A DNA stretch of 64,000 bases from Clavelina lepadiformis (GCF_947623445.1 NC_135246.1:2172501-2236500); one strand, 5' to 3'. Numbered from the stretch's first letter, positions 31,595 through 44,234 are shown. Translations and numbers: made by a program. The notes: generated by a model from the letters alone, not told the origin.

Positions 31595-32098
31595 GATATG
31601 AAAACAATCTGGCCATAACGTTCAGGACATGTAATTTTTCAAAACACTACGTACATAGATTTGTCTACATATGAAGCAGAGATTCATCTGTAACAAGTCT
31701 GAGAGGATGCACGTAGAACGGAACACCTATCTGTTTGACTATGTCAATAATCTGTACTTCATTCTGTAGTGACATTGTGCTTGCCACCATCGTCACACTC
31801 AGGCAGTGGCGTTTGTAAATTTTTCTGGGTTCAAACTGCGGTCTTTGGAACAATCTTACTCAGGAACTAAAAAAGAACAAACACTAGGCCATCCGATGAT
31901 TTGAGTATTAGTAGACTATATTTTTGTGATATCAAAGAAGATGTACAGTGACGACACCGAAAAGCTACACGAATTTAACCAAACCTGGGTGTACTGTGCA
32001 GTGCTCTAATCGGTTTCATTCGTATATTCCTATTATTATTTTGAGATGAAATATGAAGACTTTGAAAATACATGGAAGATGTGCGAACTTTGTTGCGA

Positions 32099-32169
32099 GG
32101 GGGTGTAGCTCAAATGGTAGAGCGCGCTTAGCATGCGCGAGGTACCGGGATCGATACCCGGCACCTCCA
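32099..32169 (+). tRNA. tRNA-Ala-AGC: tRNA-Ala(AGC), unit 14, 2-nt anticodon-stem deletion
   Basis: 71 nt; same deletion as unit 3. Likely a pseudogene. Confidence 0.6.
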
Positions 32170-32306
32170 AGAAACATTTTACTGATTTTCGTTTAAATCT
32201 AACTGAAAATGGATACAAAATCCCACTGATTTTTGAAGAAGCGACTGGGTTTGAGTTTGTCGTGAGTGAACGAACATAGCACGCCGTTATAGAAACTGGG
32301 ATTGGT

Positions 32307-32322
32307 GGGGGTGTAGCTCATA

Positions 32323-32357
<35 letters not shown>

Positions 32358-32379
32358 GGATCGATGCCCGGCACCTCCA
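32307..32379 (+). tRNA. tRNA-Ala-TGC: tRNA-Ala(TGC), unit 14
   Basis: Array consensus. Confidence 0.95.
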
Positions 32380-32449
32380 ATTTACACAAGTTGATTTTTG
32401 TCGATCAATGGATGGATTAGTTTGAAAATTTTTATCAAAAGATTGTAAG

Positions 32450-32522
32450 TGCCTCGAGTGAGGATCGAACTCACGACCTTGAGATTATGAGACTCACGCG
32501 CTGCCTACTGCGCCATCGAGGC
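32450..32522 (-). tRNA. tRNA-Met-CAT: tRNA-Met(CAT), unit 14
   Basis: Array consensus; 3' flank as in units 10 and 15. Confidence 0.95.
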
Positions 32523-33241
32523 TCGTTTAGGACAAGCAATAATACCATTGCAATCCCATGTTATATAAGGCAAATCAGGCGTTTCCATTTTATAAAATAC
32601 TACTCCAATAAAATATGTTTAAGCGTTGCATCGTTTACGACCTAAGATAAAAAAACTGCCTAGGCTCTTTGACATTATCTTATAAGCAAAATTTATTGAG
32701 CTCCAAACATGATTTTTCGAGTAATTGCAATTAATGTCAGATGATGCCTTGCGCTTTTTAAGGAAGCGTCAAACACCAAAAAATGCCGTAAAATCTTTGT
32801 TTCTTTTATTATACAGTGAATTTACTAAACGAGTGATTACTCGAAAATCTTCCATGAGGCTCTCGGAAATTTTTCATGTCAATTTAGTATGCTTTGAACT
32901 ACCATTCCATAAAATGTCATCAAAAAAAACACGATTCAAACTTTTTTTACAGAGGCGCAAAATAAACACTGAAATTTGTGGTCTAAAAAACCCAATTTTA
33001 GCTAATTTCATGCTAATTTTTAGCCTAATTCTGCACGCGACAAGTGCTAGGGTAATTCCCAGCATAGAAAACAACACCAACAGTGCTGCCTTCTGATTGG
33101 TCTAAATAGGTTTTTTAAAGCCCTACGTAGGAGTACAACAAATTCATAAAGATCTTAGTTTTAGGGGTTTGACGCCTCCTTAATAAACCAAACAAAGAAA
33201 TTAGGCACTCACAAACGTGAAGTGAAATTTTATTAAATTTC

Positions 33242-33313
33242 TGGAGATGCCAGGAATTGAACCCGGGGCCTCACACATGCGAAGCGTGCGCTCTACCACT
33301 GAGCTACATCCCC
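33242..33313 (-). tRNA. tRNA-Ala-CGC: tRNA-Ala(CGC), unit 15
   Basis: Array consensus. Confidence 0.95.
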
Positions 33314-33316
33314 AGC

Positions 33317-33398
33317 CGACGAGGATGGGACTCGAACCCACGCGTGCAGAGCACAATGGATTAGCAGTCCATCGCCTTAACCACTCGGCCACCTCGTC
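33317..33398 (-). tRNA. tRNA-Ser-GCT: tRNA-Ser(GCT), unit 15
   Basis: Array consensus. Confidence 0.95.
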
Positions 33399-33902
33399 GA
33401 TATGAAAACAATCTGGCCATAACGTTCAGGACATGTAATTTTTCAAAACACTACGTACATAGATTTGTCTACATATGAAGCAGAGATTCATCTGTAACAA
33501 GTCTGAGAGGATGCACGTAGAACGGAACACCTATCTGTTTGACTATGTCAATAATCTGTACTTCATTCTGTAGTGACATTGTGCTTGCCACCATCGTCAC
33601 ACTCAGGCAGTGGCGTTTGTAAATTTTTCTGGGTTCAAACTGCGGTCTTTGGAACAATCTTACTCAGGAACTAAAAAAGAACAAACACTAGGCCATCCGA
33701 TGATTTGAGTATTAGTAGACTATATTTTTGTGATATCAAAGAAGATGTACAGTGACGACACCGAAAAGCTACACGAATTTAACCAAACCTGGGTGTACTG
33801 TGCAGTGCTCTAATCGGTTTCATTCGTATATTCCTATTATTATTTTGAGATGAAATATGAAGACTTTGAAAATACATGGAAGATGTGCGAACTTTGTTGC
33901 GA

Positions 33903-33973
33903 GGGGGTGTAGCTCAAATGGTAGAGCGCGCTTAGCATGCGCGAGGTACCGGGATCGATACCCGGCACCTCCA
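33903..33973 (+). tRNA. tRNA-Ala-AGC: tRNA-Ala(AGC), unit 15, 2-nt anticodon-stem deletion
   Basis: 71 nt; same deletion as units 3, 14 and 20. Likely a pseudogene. Confidence 0.6.
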
Positions 33974-34110
33974 AGAAACATTTTACTGATTTTCGTTTAA
34001 ATCTAACTGAAAATGGATACAAAATCCCACTGATTTTTGAAGAAGCGACTGGGTTTGAGTTTGTCGTGAGTGAACGAACATAGCACGCCGTTATAGAAAC
34101 TGGGATTGGT

Positions 34111-34126
34111 GGGGGTGTAGCTCATA

Positions 34127-34161
<35 letters not shown>

Positions 34162-34183
34162 GGATCGATGCCCGGCACCTCCA
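34111..34183 (+). tRNA. tRNA-Ala-TGC: tRNA-Ala(TGC), unit 15
   Basis: Array consensus. Confidence 0.95.
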
Positions 34184-34253
34184 ATTTACACAAGTTGATT
34201 TTTGTCGATCAATGGATGGATTAGTTTGAAAATTTTTATCAAAAGATTGTAAG

Positions 34254-34326
34254 TGCCTCGAGTGAGGATCGAACTCACGACCTTGAGATTATGAGACTCA
34301 CGCGCTGCCTACTGCGCCATCGAGGC
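34254..34326 (-). tRNA. tRNA-Met-CAT: tRNA-Met(CAT), unit 15
   Basis: Array consensus; 3' flank as in units 10 and 14. Confidence 0.95.
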
Positions 34327-35045
34327 TCGTTTAGGACAAGCAATAATACCATTGCAATCCCATGTTATATAAGGCAAATCAGGCGTTTCCATTTTATAAA
34401 ATACTACTCCAATAAAATATGTTTAAGCGTTGCATCGTTTACGACCTAAGATAAAAAAACTGCCTAGGCTCTTTGACATTATCTTATAAGCAAAATTTAT
34501 TGAGCTCCAAACATGATTTTTCGAGTAATTGCAATTAATGTCAGATGATGCCTTGCGCTTTTTAAGGAAGCGTCAAACACCAAAAAATGCCGTAAAATCT
34601 TTGTTTCTTTTTTTATACAGTGAATTTACTAAACGAGTGATTACTCGAAAATCTTCCATGAGGCTCTCGGAAATTTTTCATGTCAATTTAGTATGCTTTG
34701 AACTACCATTCCATAAAATGTCATCAAAAAAACACGATTCAAACTTTTTTTACAGAGGCGCAAAATAAACACTGAAATTTGTGGTCTAAAAAACCCAATT
34801 TTAGCTAAATTCATGCTAATTTTTAGCCTAAATCTGCACGCGACAAGTGCTAGGGTAATTCCCAGGCAAGAAAACAACACCAACAGTGCTGCCTTCTGAT
34901 TGGTCTAAATAGGTTTTTTAAAGCCCTACGTAGGAGTACAACAAATTCATAAAGATCTTAGTTTCAGGGGGTTTGACGCCTCCTTAATAAACCAAACAAA
35001 GAAATTAGGCCCTCACAAACGTGAAGTGAAGTTTTATTAAATTTC

Positions 35046-35117
35046 TGGAGATGCCAGGAATTGAACCCGGGGCCTAACACATGCGAAGCGTGCGCTCTAC
35101 CACTGAGCTACATCCCC
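35046..35117 (-). tRNA. tRNA-Ala-CGC: tRNA-Ala(CGC), unit 16, G43 to T
   Basis: Unpairs 27-43 at the outer end of the anticodon stem. Confidence 0.87.
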
Positions 35118-35120
35118 AGC

Positions 35121-35202
35121 CGACGAGGATGGGACTCGAACCCACGCGTGCAGAGCACAATGGATTAGCAGTCCATCGCCTTAACCACTCGGCCACCTCG
35201 TC
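35121..35202 (-). tRNA. tRNA-Ser-GCT: tRNA-Ser(GCT), unit 16
   Basis: Array consensus. Confidence 0.95.
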
Positions 35203-35706
35203 GATATGAAAACAATCTGGCCATAACGTTCAGGACATGTAATTTTTCAAAACACTACGTACATAGATTTGTCTACATATGAAGCAGAGATTCATCTGTA
35301 ACAAGTCTGAGAGGATGCACATAGAACGGAACACCTATCTGTTTGACTATGTCAATAATCTGTACTTCATTCTGTAGTGACATTGTGCTTGCCACCATCG
35401 TCACACTCAGGCAGTGGCGTTTGTAAAATTTTCTGGGTTCAAACTGCGGTCTTTGGAACAATCTTACTCAGGAACTAAAAAAGAACAAACACTAGACCAT
35501 TCGATGATTTGAGTATTAGTAGGCTATATTTTTGTGATATCAAAGAAGATGTACAGTGACGACACCGAAAAGCTACACGAATTTAACCAAACCTGGGTGT
35601 ACTGTGCAGTGCTCTAATCGGTTTCATTCGTATATTCCTATTATTATTTTGAGATGAAATATGAAGACTTTGAAAATACATGGAAGATGTGCGAACTTTG
35701 TTGCGA

Positions 35707-35722
35707 GGGGGTGTAGCTCAAA

Positions 35723-35757
<35 letters not shown>

Positions 35758-35779
35758 GGATCGATACCCGGCACCTCCA
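35707..35779 (+). tRNA. tRNA-Ala-AGC: tRNA-Ala(AGC), unit 16
   Basis: Array consensus. Confidence 0.95.
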
Positions 35780-35916
35780 AGAAACATTTTACTGATTTTC
35801 GTTTAAATCTAACTGAAAATGGATACAAAATCCCACTGATTTTTGAAGAAGCGACTGGGTTTGAGTTTGTCGTGAGTGAATGAACATAGCACGCCGTTAT
35901 AGAAACTGGGATTGGC

Positions 35917-35932
35917 GGGGGTGTAGCTCATA

Positions 35933-35967
<35 letters not shown>

Positions 35968-35989
35968 GGATCGATGCCCGGCACCTCCA
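35917..35989 (+). tRNA. tRNA-Ala-TGC: tRNA-Ala(TGC), unit 16
   Basis: Array consensus. Confidence 0.95.
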
Positions 35990-36059
35990 ATTTACATAAG
36001 TTGATTTTTGTCGATCAATGGATGGATTAGTTTGAAACTTTTTATCAAAAGATTGTATG

Positions 36060-36132
36060 TGCCTCGAGTGAGGATCGAACTCACGACCTTGAGATTATGA
36101 GACTCACGCGCTGCCTACTGCGCCATCGAGGC
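36060..36132 (-). tRNA. tRNA-Met-CAT: tRNA-Met(CAT), unit 16
   Basis: Array consensus. Confidence 0.95.
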
Positions 36133-36852
36133 TCGTTTAGGACAAGCAATAATACCATTGCAATCCCATGTTATATAAGGCAAATTAGGCGTTTCCATTT
36201 TATAAAATACTACTCCAATAAAATATGTTTAAGCGTTGCATCGTTTACGACCTAAGATAAAAAAAACTGCCTATGCTCTTTGACATTATCTTATAAGCAA
36301 AATTTATTGAGCTCCAAACACGATTTTTCGAGTAATTGCAATTAATGACAGATGATGCCTTGCGCTTTTTAAGGAAGCGTCAAATACCAAAAAATGCCGT
36401 AAAATCTTTGTTTCTTTTATTATACAGTGAATTTGCTAAACGAGTGATTACTCGAAAATCTTCCATGAGGCTCTCGGAAATTTTGCATGTCAATTTAGTA
36501 TGCTTTGAACTACCATTCCATAAAATGTCATCAAAAAAAACACGATTCAAACTTTTTTTACAGAGGCGCAAAATAAACAATGAAATTTTTGGTCTAAAAA
36601 ACCCAATTTTAGCTAATTTCATGCTAATTTTTAGCCTAATTCTGCACGCGACAAGTGCTAGGGTAATTCCCAGCATAGAAAACAACACCAACAGTGCTGC
36701 CTTCTGATTGGTCTAAATAGGTTTTTTAAAGCCCTACGTAGGAGTACAACAAATTCATAAAGATCTTAGTTTTAGGGGTTTGACGCCTCCTTAATAAACC
36801 AAACAAAGAAATTAGGCACTCACAAACGTGAAGTGAAATTTTATTAAATTTC

Positions 36853-36924
36853 TGGAGATGCCAGGAATTGAACCCGGGGCCTCACACATGCGAAGCGTGC
36901 GCTCTACCACTGAGCTACATCCCC
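36853..36924 (-). tRNA. tRNA-Ala-CGC: tRNA-Ala(CGC), unit 17
   Basis: Array consensus. Confidence 0.95.
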
Positions 36925-36927
36925 AGC

Positions 36928-37009
36928 CGACGAGGATGGGACTCGAACCCACGCGTGCAGAGCACAATGGATTAGCAGTCCATCGCCTTAACCACTCGGC
37001 CACCTCGTC
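36928..37009 (-). tRNA. tRNA-Ser-GCT: tRNA-Ser(GCT), unit 17
   Basis: Array consensus. Confidence 0.95.
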
Positions 37010-37512
37010 GATATGAAAACAATCGGGCCATAACGTTCAGGACATGTAATTTTTCAAAACACTACGTACATAGATTTGTCTACATATGAAGCAGAGATTC
37101 ATCTGTAACAAGTCTGAGAGGATGCACGTAGAACGGAACACCTATCTGTTTGACTATGTCAATAATCTGTACTTCATTCTGTAGTGACATTGTGCTTGCC
37201 ACCATCGTCACACTCAGGCAGTGGCGTTTGTAAATTTTCTGGGTTCAAACTGCGGTCTTTGGAACAATCTTACTCAGGAACTAAAAAAGAACAAACACTA
37301 GACCATTCGATGATTTGAGTATTAGTAGGCTATATTTTTGTGATATCAAAGAAGATGTACAGTGACGACACCGAAAAGCTACACGAATTTAACCAAACCT
37401 GGGTGTACTGTGCAGTGCTCTAATCGGTTTCATTCGTATATTCCTATTATTATTTTGAGATGAAATATGAAGACTTTGAAAATACATGGAAGATGTGCGA
37501 ACTTTGTTGCGA

Positions 37513-37528
37513 GGGGGTGTAGCTCAAA

Positions 37529-37563
<35 letters not shown>

Positions 37564-37585
37564 GGATCGATACCCGGCACCTCCA
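37513..37585 (+). tRNA. tRNA-Ala-AGC: tRNA-Ala(AGC), unit 17
   Basis: Array consensus. Confidence 0.95.
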
Positions 37586-37722
37586 AGAAACATTTTACTG
37601 ATTTTCGTTTAAATCTAACTGAAAATGGATACAAAATCCCACTGATTTTTGAAGAAGCGACTGGGTTTGAGTTTGTCGTGAGTGAATGAACATAGCACGC
37701 CGTTATAGAAACTGGGATTGGC

Positions 37723-37738
37723 GGGGGTGTAGCTCATA

Positions 37739-37773
<35 letters not shown>

Positions 37774-37795
37774 GGATCGATGCCCGGCACCTCCA
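37723..37795 (+). tRNA. tRNA-Ala-TGC: tRNA-Ala(TGC), unit 17
   Basis: Array consensus. Confidence 0.95.
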
Positions 37796-37865
37796 ATTTA
37801 CATAAGTTGATTTTTGTCGATCAATGGATGGATTAGTTTGAAACTTTTTATCAAAAGATTGTATG

Positions 37866-37938
37866 TGCCTCGAGTGAGGATCGAACTCACGACCTTGAGA
37901 TTATGAGACTCACGCGCTGCCTACTGCGCCATCGAGGC
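37866..37938 (-). tRNA. tRNA-Met-CAT: tRNA-Met(CAT), unit 17
   Basis: Array consensus. Confidence 0.95.
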
Positions 37939-38658
37939 TCGTTTAGGACAAGCAATAATACCATTGCAATCCCATGTTATATAAGGCAAATTAGGCGTTT
38001 CCATTTTATAAAATACTACTCCAATAAAATATGTTTAAGCGTTGCATCGTTTACGACCTAAGATAAAAAAAACTGCCTATGCTCTTTGACATTATCTTAT
38101 AAGCAAAATTTATTGAGCTCCAAACACGATTTTTCGAGTAATTGCAATTAATGACAGATGATGCCTTGCGCTTTTTAAGGAAGCGTCAAATACCAAAAAA
38201 TGCCGTAAAATCTTTGTTTCTTTTATTATACAGTGAATTTGCTAAACGAGTGATTACTCGAAAATCTTCCATGAGGCTCTCGGAAATTTTGCATGTCAAT
38301 TTAGTATGCTTTGAACTACCATTCCATAAAATGTCATCAAAAAAAACACGATTCAAACTTTTTTTACAGAGGCGCAAAATAAACAATGAAATTTTTGGTC
38401 TAAAAAACCCAATTTTAGCTAATTTCATGCTAATTTTTAGCCTAATTCTGCACGCGACAAGTGCTAGGGTAATTCCCAGCATAGAAAACAACACCAACAG
38501 TGCTGCCTTCTGATTGGTCTAAATAGGTTTTTTAAAGCCCTACGTAGGAGTACAACAAATTCATAAAGATCTTAGTTTTAGGGGTTTGACGCCTCCTTAA
38601 TAAACCAAACAAAGAAATTAGGCACTCACAAACGTGAAGTGAAATTTTATTAAATTTC

Positions 38659-38730
38659 TGGAGATGCCAGGAATTGAACCCGGGGCCTCACACATGCGAA
38701 GCGTGTGCTCTACCACTGAGATACATCCCC
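38659..38730 (-). tRNA. tRNA-Ala-CGC: tRNA-Ala(CGC), unit 18, D-stem change
   Basis: G10 to T unpairs the D-stem and alters the A box; G26 to A. Confidence 0.78.
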
Positions 38731-38733
38731 AGC

Positions 38734-38815
38734 CGACGAGGATGGGACTCGAACCCACGCGTGCAGAGCACAATGGATTAGCAGTCCATCGCCTTAACCA
38801 CTCGGCCACCTCGTC
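38734..38815 (-). tRNA. tRNA-Ser-GCT: tRNA-Ser(GCT), unit 18
   Basis: Array consensus. Confidence 0.95.
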
Positions 38816-39319
38816 GATATGAAAACAATCTGGCCATAACGTTCAGGACATGTAATTTTTCAAAACACTACGTACATAGATTTGTCTACATATGAAGCAG
38901 AGATTCATCTGTAACAAGTCTGAGAGGATGCACGTAGAACGGAACACCTATCTGTTTGACTATGTCAATAATCTGTACTTCATTCTGTAGTGACATTGTG
39001 CTTGCCACCATCGTCACACTCAGGCAGTGGCGTTTGTAAATTTTTCTGGGTTCAAACTGCGGTCTTTGGAACAATCTTACTCAGGAACTAAAAAAGAACA
39101 AACACTAGACCATCCGATGATTTGAGTATTAGTAGGCTATATTTTTGTGATATCAAAGAAGATGTACAGTGACGACACCGAAAAGCTATACGAATTTAAC
39201 CAAACCTGGGTGTACTGTGCAGTGCTCTAATAGGTTTCATTCGTATATTCCTATTATTATTTTGAGATGAAATATGAAGACTTTGAAAATACATGGAAGA
39301 TGTGCGAACTTTGTTGCGA

Positions 39320-39335
39320 GGGGGTGTAGCTCAAA

Positions 39336-39370
<35 letters not shown>

Positions 39371-39392
39371 GGATCGATACCCGGCACCTCCA
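39320..39392 (+). tRNA. tRNA-Ala-AGC: tRNA-Ala(AGC), unit 18
   Basis: Array consensus. Confidence 0.95.
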
Positions 39393-39529
39393 AGAAACAT
39401 TTTACTGATTTTCGTTTAAATCTAACTGAAAATGGATACAAAATCCCACTGATTTTTGAAGAAGCGACTGGGTTTGAGTTTGTCGTGAGTGAATGAACAT
39501 AGCACGCCGTTATAGAAACTGGGATTGGC

Positions 39530-39545
39530 GGGGGTGTAGCTCATA

Positions 39546-39580
<35 letters not shown>

Positions 39581-39602
39581 GGATCGATGCCCGGCACCTC
39601 CA
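39530..39602 (+). tRNA. tRNA-Ala-TGC: tRNA-Ala(TGC), unit 18
   Basis: Array consensus. Confidence 0.95.
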
Positions 39603-39672
39603 ATTTACATAAGTTGATTTTTGTCGATCAATGGATGGATTAGTTTGAAACTTTTTATCAAAAGATTGTATG

Positions 39673-39745
39673 TGCCTCGAGTGAGGATCGAACTCACGAC
39701 CTTGAGATTATGAGACTCACGCGCTGCCTACTGCGCCATCGAGGC
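39673..39745 (-). tRNA. tRNA-Met-CAT: tRNA-Met(CAT), unit 18
   Basis: Array consensus. Confidence 0.95.
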
Positions 39746-40465
39746 TCGTTTAGGACAAGCAATAATACCATTGCAATCCCATGTTATATAAGGCAAATTA
39801 GGCGTTTCCATTTTATAAAATACTACTCCAATAAAATATGTTTAAGCGTTGCATCGTTTACGACCTAAGATAAAAAAAACTGCCTATGCTCTTTGACATT
39901 ATCTTATAAGCAAAATTTATTGAGCTCCAAACACGATTTTTCGAGTAATTGCAATTAATGACAGATGATGCCTTGCGCTTTTTAAGGAAGCGTCAAATAC
40001 CAAAAAATGCCGTAAAATCTTTGTTTCTTTTATTATACAGTGAATTTACTAAACGAGTGATTACTCGAAAATCTTCCATGAGGCTCTCGGAAATTTTGCA
40101 TGTCAATTTAGTATGCTTTGAACTACCATTCCATAAAATGTCATCAAAAAAAACACGATTCAAACTTTTTTTACAGAGGCGCAAAATAAACAATGAAATT
40201 TTTGGTCTAAAAAACCCAATTTTAGCTAATTTCATGCTAATTTTTAGCCTAATTCTGCACGCGACAAGTGCTAGGGTAATTCCCAGCATAGAAAACAACA
40301 CCAACAGTGCTGCCTTCTGATTGGTCTAAATAGGTTTTTTAAAGCCCTACGTAGGAGTACAACAAATTCATAAAGATCTTAGTTTTAGGGGTTTGACGCC
40401 TCCTTAATAAACCAAACAAAGAAATTAGGCACTCACAAACGTGAAGTGAAGTTTTATTAAATTTC

Positions 40466-40537
40466 TGGAGATGCCAGGAATTGAACCCGGGGCCTCACAC
40501 ATGCGAAGCGTGCGCTCTACCACTGAGCTACATCCCC
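40466..40537 (-). tRNA. tRNA-Ala-CGC: tRNA-Ala(CGC), unit 19
   Basis: Array consensus. Confidence 0.95.
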
Positions 40538-40540
40538 AGC

Positions 40541-40622
40541 CGACGAGGATGGGACTCGAACCCACGCGTGCAGAGCACAATGGATTAGCAGTCCATCGCC
40601 TTAACCACTCGGCCACCTCGTC
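40541..40622 (-). tRNA. tRNA-Ser-GCT: tRNA-Ser(GCT), unit 19
   Basis: Array consensus. Confidence 0.95.
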
Positions 40623-41126
40623 GATATGAAAACAATCTGGCCATAACGTTCAGGACATGTAATTTTTCAAAACACTACGTACATAGATTTGTCTACATAT
40701 GAAGCAGAGATTCATCTGTAACAAGTCTGAGAGGATGCACGTAGAACGGAACACCTATCTGTTTGACTATGTCAATAATCTGTACTTCATTCTGTAGTGA
40801 CATTGTGCTTGCCACCATCGTCACACTCAGGCAGTGGCGTTTGTAAATTTTTCTGGGTTCAAACTGCGGTCTTTGGAACAATCTTACTCAGGAACTAAAA
40901 AAGAACAAACACTAGGCCATCCGATGATTTGAGTATTAGTAGACTATATTTTTGTGATATCAAAGAAGATGTACAGTGACGACACCGAAAAGCTACACGA
41001 ATTTAACCAAACCTGGGTGTACTGTGCAGTGCTCTAATCGGTTTCATTCGTATATTCCTATTATTATTTTGAGATGAAATATGAAGACTTTGAAAATACA
41101 TGGAAGATGTGCGAACTTTGTTGCGA

Positions 41127-41142
41127 GGGGGTGTAGCTCAAA

Positions 41143-41177
<35 letters not shown>

Positions 41178-41199
41178 GGATCGATACCCGGCACCTCCA
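41127..41199 (+). tRNA. tRNA-Ala-AGC: tRNA-Ala(AGC), unit 19
   Basis: Array consensus. Confidence 0.95.
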
Positions 41200-41336
41200 A
41201 GAAACATTTTACTGATTTTCGTTTAAATCTAACTGAAAATGGATACAAAATCCCACTGATTTTTGAAGAAGCGACTGGGTTTGAGTTTGTCGTGAGTGAA
41301 TGAACATAGCACGACGTTATAGAAACTGGGATTGGC

Positions 41337-41352
41337 GGGGATGTAGCTCATA

Positions 41353-41387
<35 letters not shown>

Positions 41388-41409
41388 GGATCGATGCCCG
41401 GCACCTCCA
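41337..41409 (+). tRNA. tRNA-Ala-TGC: tRNA-Ala(TGC), unit 19, G5 to A
   Basis: The acceptor reads GGGGATG, giving an A5-C68 mismatch; G3:U70 is kept. Confidence 0.88.
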
Positions 41410-41479
41410 ATTTACCTTAGTTGATTTTTGTCGATCAATGGATGGATTAGTTTGAAACTTTTTATCAAAAGATTGTATG

Positions 41480-41552
41480 TGCCTCGAGTGAGGATCGAAC
41501 TCACGACCTTGAGATTATGAGACTCACGCGCTGCCTACTGCGCCATCGAGGC
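41480..41552 (-). tRNA. tRNA-Met-CAT: tRNA-Met(CAT), unit 19
   Basis: Array consensus. Confidence 0.95.
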
Positions 41553-42272
41553 TCGTTTAGGACAAGCAATAATACCATTGCAATCCCATGTTATATAAGG
41601 CAAATTAGGCGTTTCCATTTTATAAAATACTACTCCAATAAAATATGTTTAAGCGTTGCATCGTTTACGACCTAAGATAAAAAAAACTGCCTATGCTCTT
41701 TGACATTATCTTATAAGCAAAATTTATTGAGCTCCAAACACGATTTTTCGAGTAATTGCAATTAATGACAGATGATGCCTTGCGCTTTTTAAGGAAGCGT
41801 CAAATACCAAAAAATGCCGTAAAATCTTTGTTTCTTTTATTATACAGTGAATTTACTAAACGAGTGATTACTCGAAAATCTTCCATGAGGCTCTCGGAAA
41901 TTTTGCATGTCAATTTAGTATGCTTTGAACTACCATTCCATAAAATGTCATCAAAAAAAACACGATTCAAACTTTTTTTACAGAGGCGCAAAATAAACAA
42001 TGAAATTTTTGGTCTAAAAAACCCAATTTTAGCTAATTTCATGCTAATTTTTAGCCTAATTCTGCACGCGACAAGTGCTAGGGTAATTCCCAGCATAGAA
42101 AACAACACCAACAGTGCTGCCTTCTGATTGGTCTAAATAGGTTTTTTAAAGCCCTACGTAGGAGTACAACAAATTCATAAAGATCTTAGTTTTAGGGGTT
42201 TGACGCCTCCTTAATAAACCAAACAAAGAAATTAGGCACTCACAAACGTGAAGTGAAGTTTTATTAAATTTC

Positions 42273-42344
42273 TGGAGATGCCAGGAATTGAACCCGGGGC
42301 CTCACACATGCGAAGCGTGCGCTCTACCACTGAGCTACATCCCC
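42273..42344 (-). tRNA. tRNA-Ala-CGC: tRNA-Ala(CGC), unit 20
   Basis: Array consensus. Confidence 0.95.
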
Positions 42345-42347
42345 AGC

Positions 42348-42429
42348 CGACGAGGATGGGACTCGAACCCACGCGTGCAGAGCACAATGGATTAGCAGTC
42401 CATCGCCTTAACCACTCGGCCACCTCGTC
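42348..42429 (-). tRNA. tRNA-Ser-GCT: tRNA-Ser(GCT), unit 20
   Basis: Array consensus. Confidence 0.95.
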
Positions 42430-42933
42430 GATATGAAAACAATCTGGCCATAACGTTCAGGACATGTAATTTTTCAAAACACTACGTACATAGATTTGTC
42501 TACATATGAAGCAGAGATTCATCTGTAACAAGTCTGAGAGGATGCACGTAGAACGGAACACCTATCTGTTTGACTATGTCAATAATCTGTACTTCATTCT
42601 GTAGTGACATTGTGCTTGCCACCATCGTCACACTCAGGCAGTGGCGTTTGTAAATTTTTCTGGGTTCAAACTGCGGTCTTTGGAACAATCTTACTCAGGA
42701 ACTAAAAAAGAACAAACACTAGGCCATCCGATGATTTGAGTATTAGTAGACTATATTTTTGTGATATCAAAGAAGATGTACAGTGACGACACCGAAAAGC
42801 TACACGAATTTAACCAAACCTGGGTGTACTGTGCAGTGCTCTAATCGGTTTCATTCGTATATTCCTATTATTATTTTGAGATGAAATATGAAGACTTTGA
42901 AAATACATGGAAGATGTGCGAACTTTGTTGCGA

Positions 42934-43004
42934 GGGGGTGTAGCTCAAATGGTAGAGCGCGCTTAGCATGCGCGAGGTACCGGGATCGATACCCGGCACC
43001 TCCA
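42934..43004 (+). tRNA. tRNA-Ala-AGC: tRNA-Ala(AGC), unit 20, 2-nt anticodon-stem deletion
   Basis: 71 nt; same deletion as units 3, 14 and 15. Likely a pseudogene. Confidence 0.6.
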
Positions 43005-43141
43005 AGAAACATTTTACTGATTTTCGTTTAAATCTAACTGAAAATGGATACAAAATCCCACTGATTTTTGAAGAAGCGACTGGGTTTGAGTTTGTCGTGA
43101 GTGAATGAACATAGCACGAAGTTATAGAAACTGGGATTGGC

Positions 43142-43157
43142 GGGGGTGTAGCTCATA

Positions 43158-43192
<35 letters not shown>

Positions 43193-43214
43193 GGATCGAT
43201 GCCCGGCACCTCCA
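43142..43214 (+). tRNA. tRNA-Ala-TGC: tRNA-Ala(TGC), unit 20
   Basis: Array consensus. Confidence 0.95.
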
Positions 43215-43284
43215 ATTTACATAAGTTGATTTTTGTCGATCAATGGATGGATTAGTTTGAAACTTTTTATCAAAAGATTGTATG

Positions 43285-43357
43285 TGCCTCGAGTGAGGAT
43301 CGAACTCACGACCTTGAGATTATGAGACTCACGCGCTGCCTACTGCGCCATCGAGGC
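43285..43357 (-). tRNA. tRNA-Met-CAT: tRNA-Met(CAT), unit 20
   Basis: Array consensus. Confidence 0.95.
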
Positions 43358-44077
43358 TCGTTTAGGACAAGCAATAATACCATTGCAATCCCATGTTATA
43401 TAAGGCAAATCAGGCGTTTCCATTTTATAAAATACTACTCCAATAAAATATGTTTAAGCGTTGCATCGTTTACGACCTAAGATAAAAAAAACTGCCTAGG
43501 CTCTTTGACATTATCTTATAAGCAAAATTTATTTAGCTCCAAACACGATTTTTCGAGTAATTGCAATTAATGACAGATGATGCCTTGCGCTTTTTAGGGA
43601 AGCGTCAAACACCAAAAAATGCCGTAAAATCTTTGTTTCTTTTATTATACAGTGAATTTACTAAACGAGTGATTACTAGAAAATCTTCCATGAGGCTCTC
43701 GGAAATTTTGCATGTCAATTTAGTATGCTTTGAACTACCATTCCATAAAATGTCATCAAAAAAAACACGATTCAAACTTTTTTTACAGAGGCGCAAAATA
43801 AACACTGAAATTTTTGGTCTAAAAAACCCAATTTTAGCTAATTTCATGCTAATTTTTAGCCTAATTCTGCACGCGACAAGTGCTAGGGTAATTCCCAGGC
43901 TAGAAACCAACACCAACAGTGCTGCCTTCTGATTGGTCTAAATAGGTTTTTTAAAGCCCTACGTAGGAGTACAACAAATTCATAAAGATCTTAGTTTAAG
44001 GGGTTTGACGCCTCCTTAATAAACCAAACAAAGAAATTAGGCCCTCACAAACGTGAAGTGAAGTTTTATTAAATTTC

Positions 44078-44149
44078 TGGAGATGCCAGGAATTAAAGCC
44101 GGGGCCTCACACATGCGAAGCGTGCGCTCTACCACTGAGCTACATCCCC
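44078..44149 (-). tRNA. tRNA-Ala-CGC: tRNA-Ala(CGC), unit 21, T-arm changes
   Basis: G53 to C and C56 to T; both hit the B box. It shares C56 to T with unit 4. Confidence 0.7.
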
Positions 44150-44152
44150 AGC

Positions 44153-44234
44153 CGACGAGGATGGGACTCGAACCCACGCGTGCAGAGCACAATGGATTAG
44201 CAGTCCATCGCCTTAACCACTCGGCCACCTCGTC
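44153..44234 (-). tRNA. tRNA-Ser-GCT: tRNA-Ser(GCT), unit 21
   Basis: Array consensus. Confidence 0.95.
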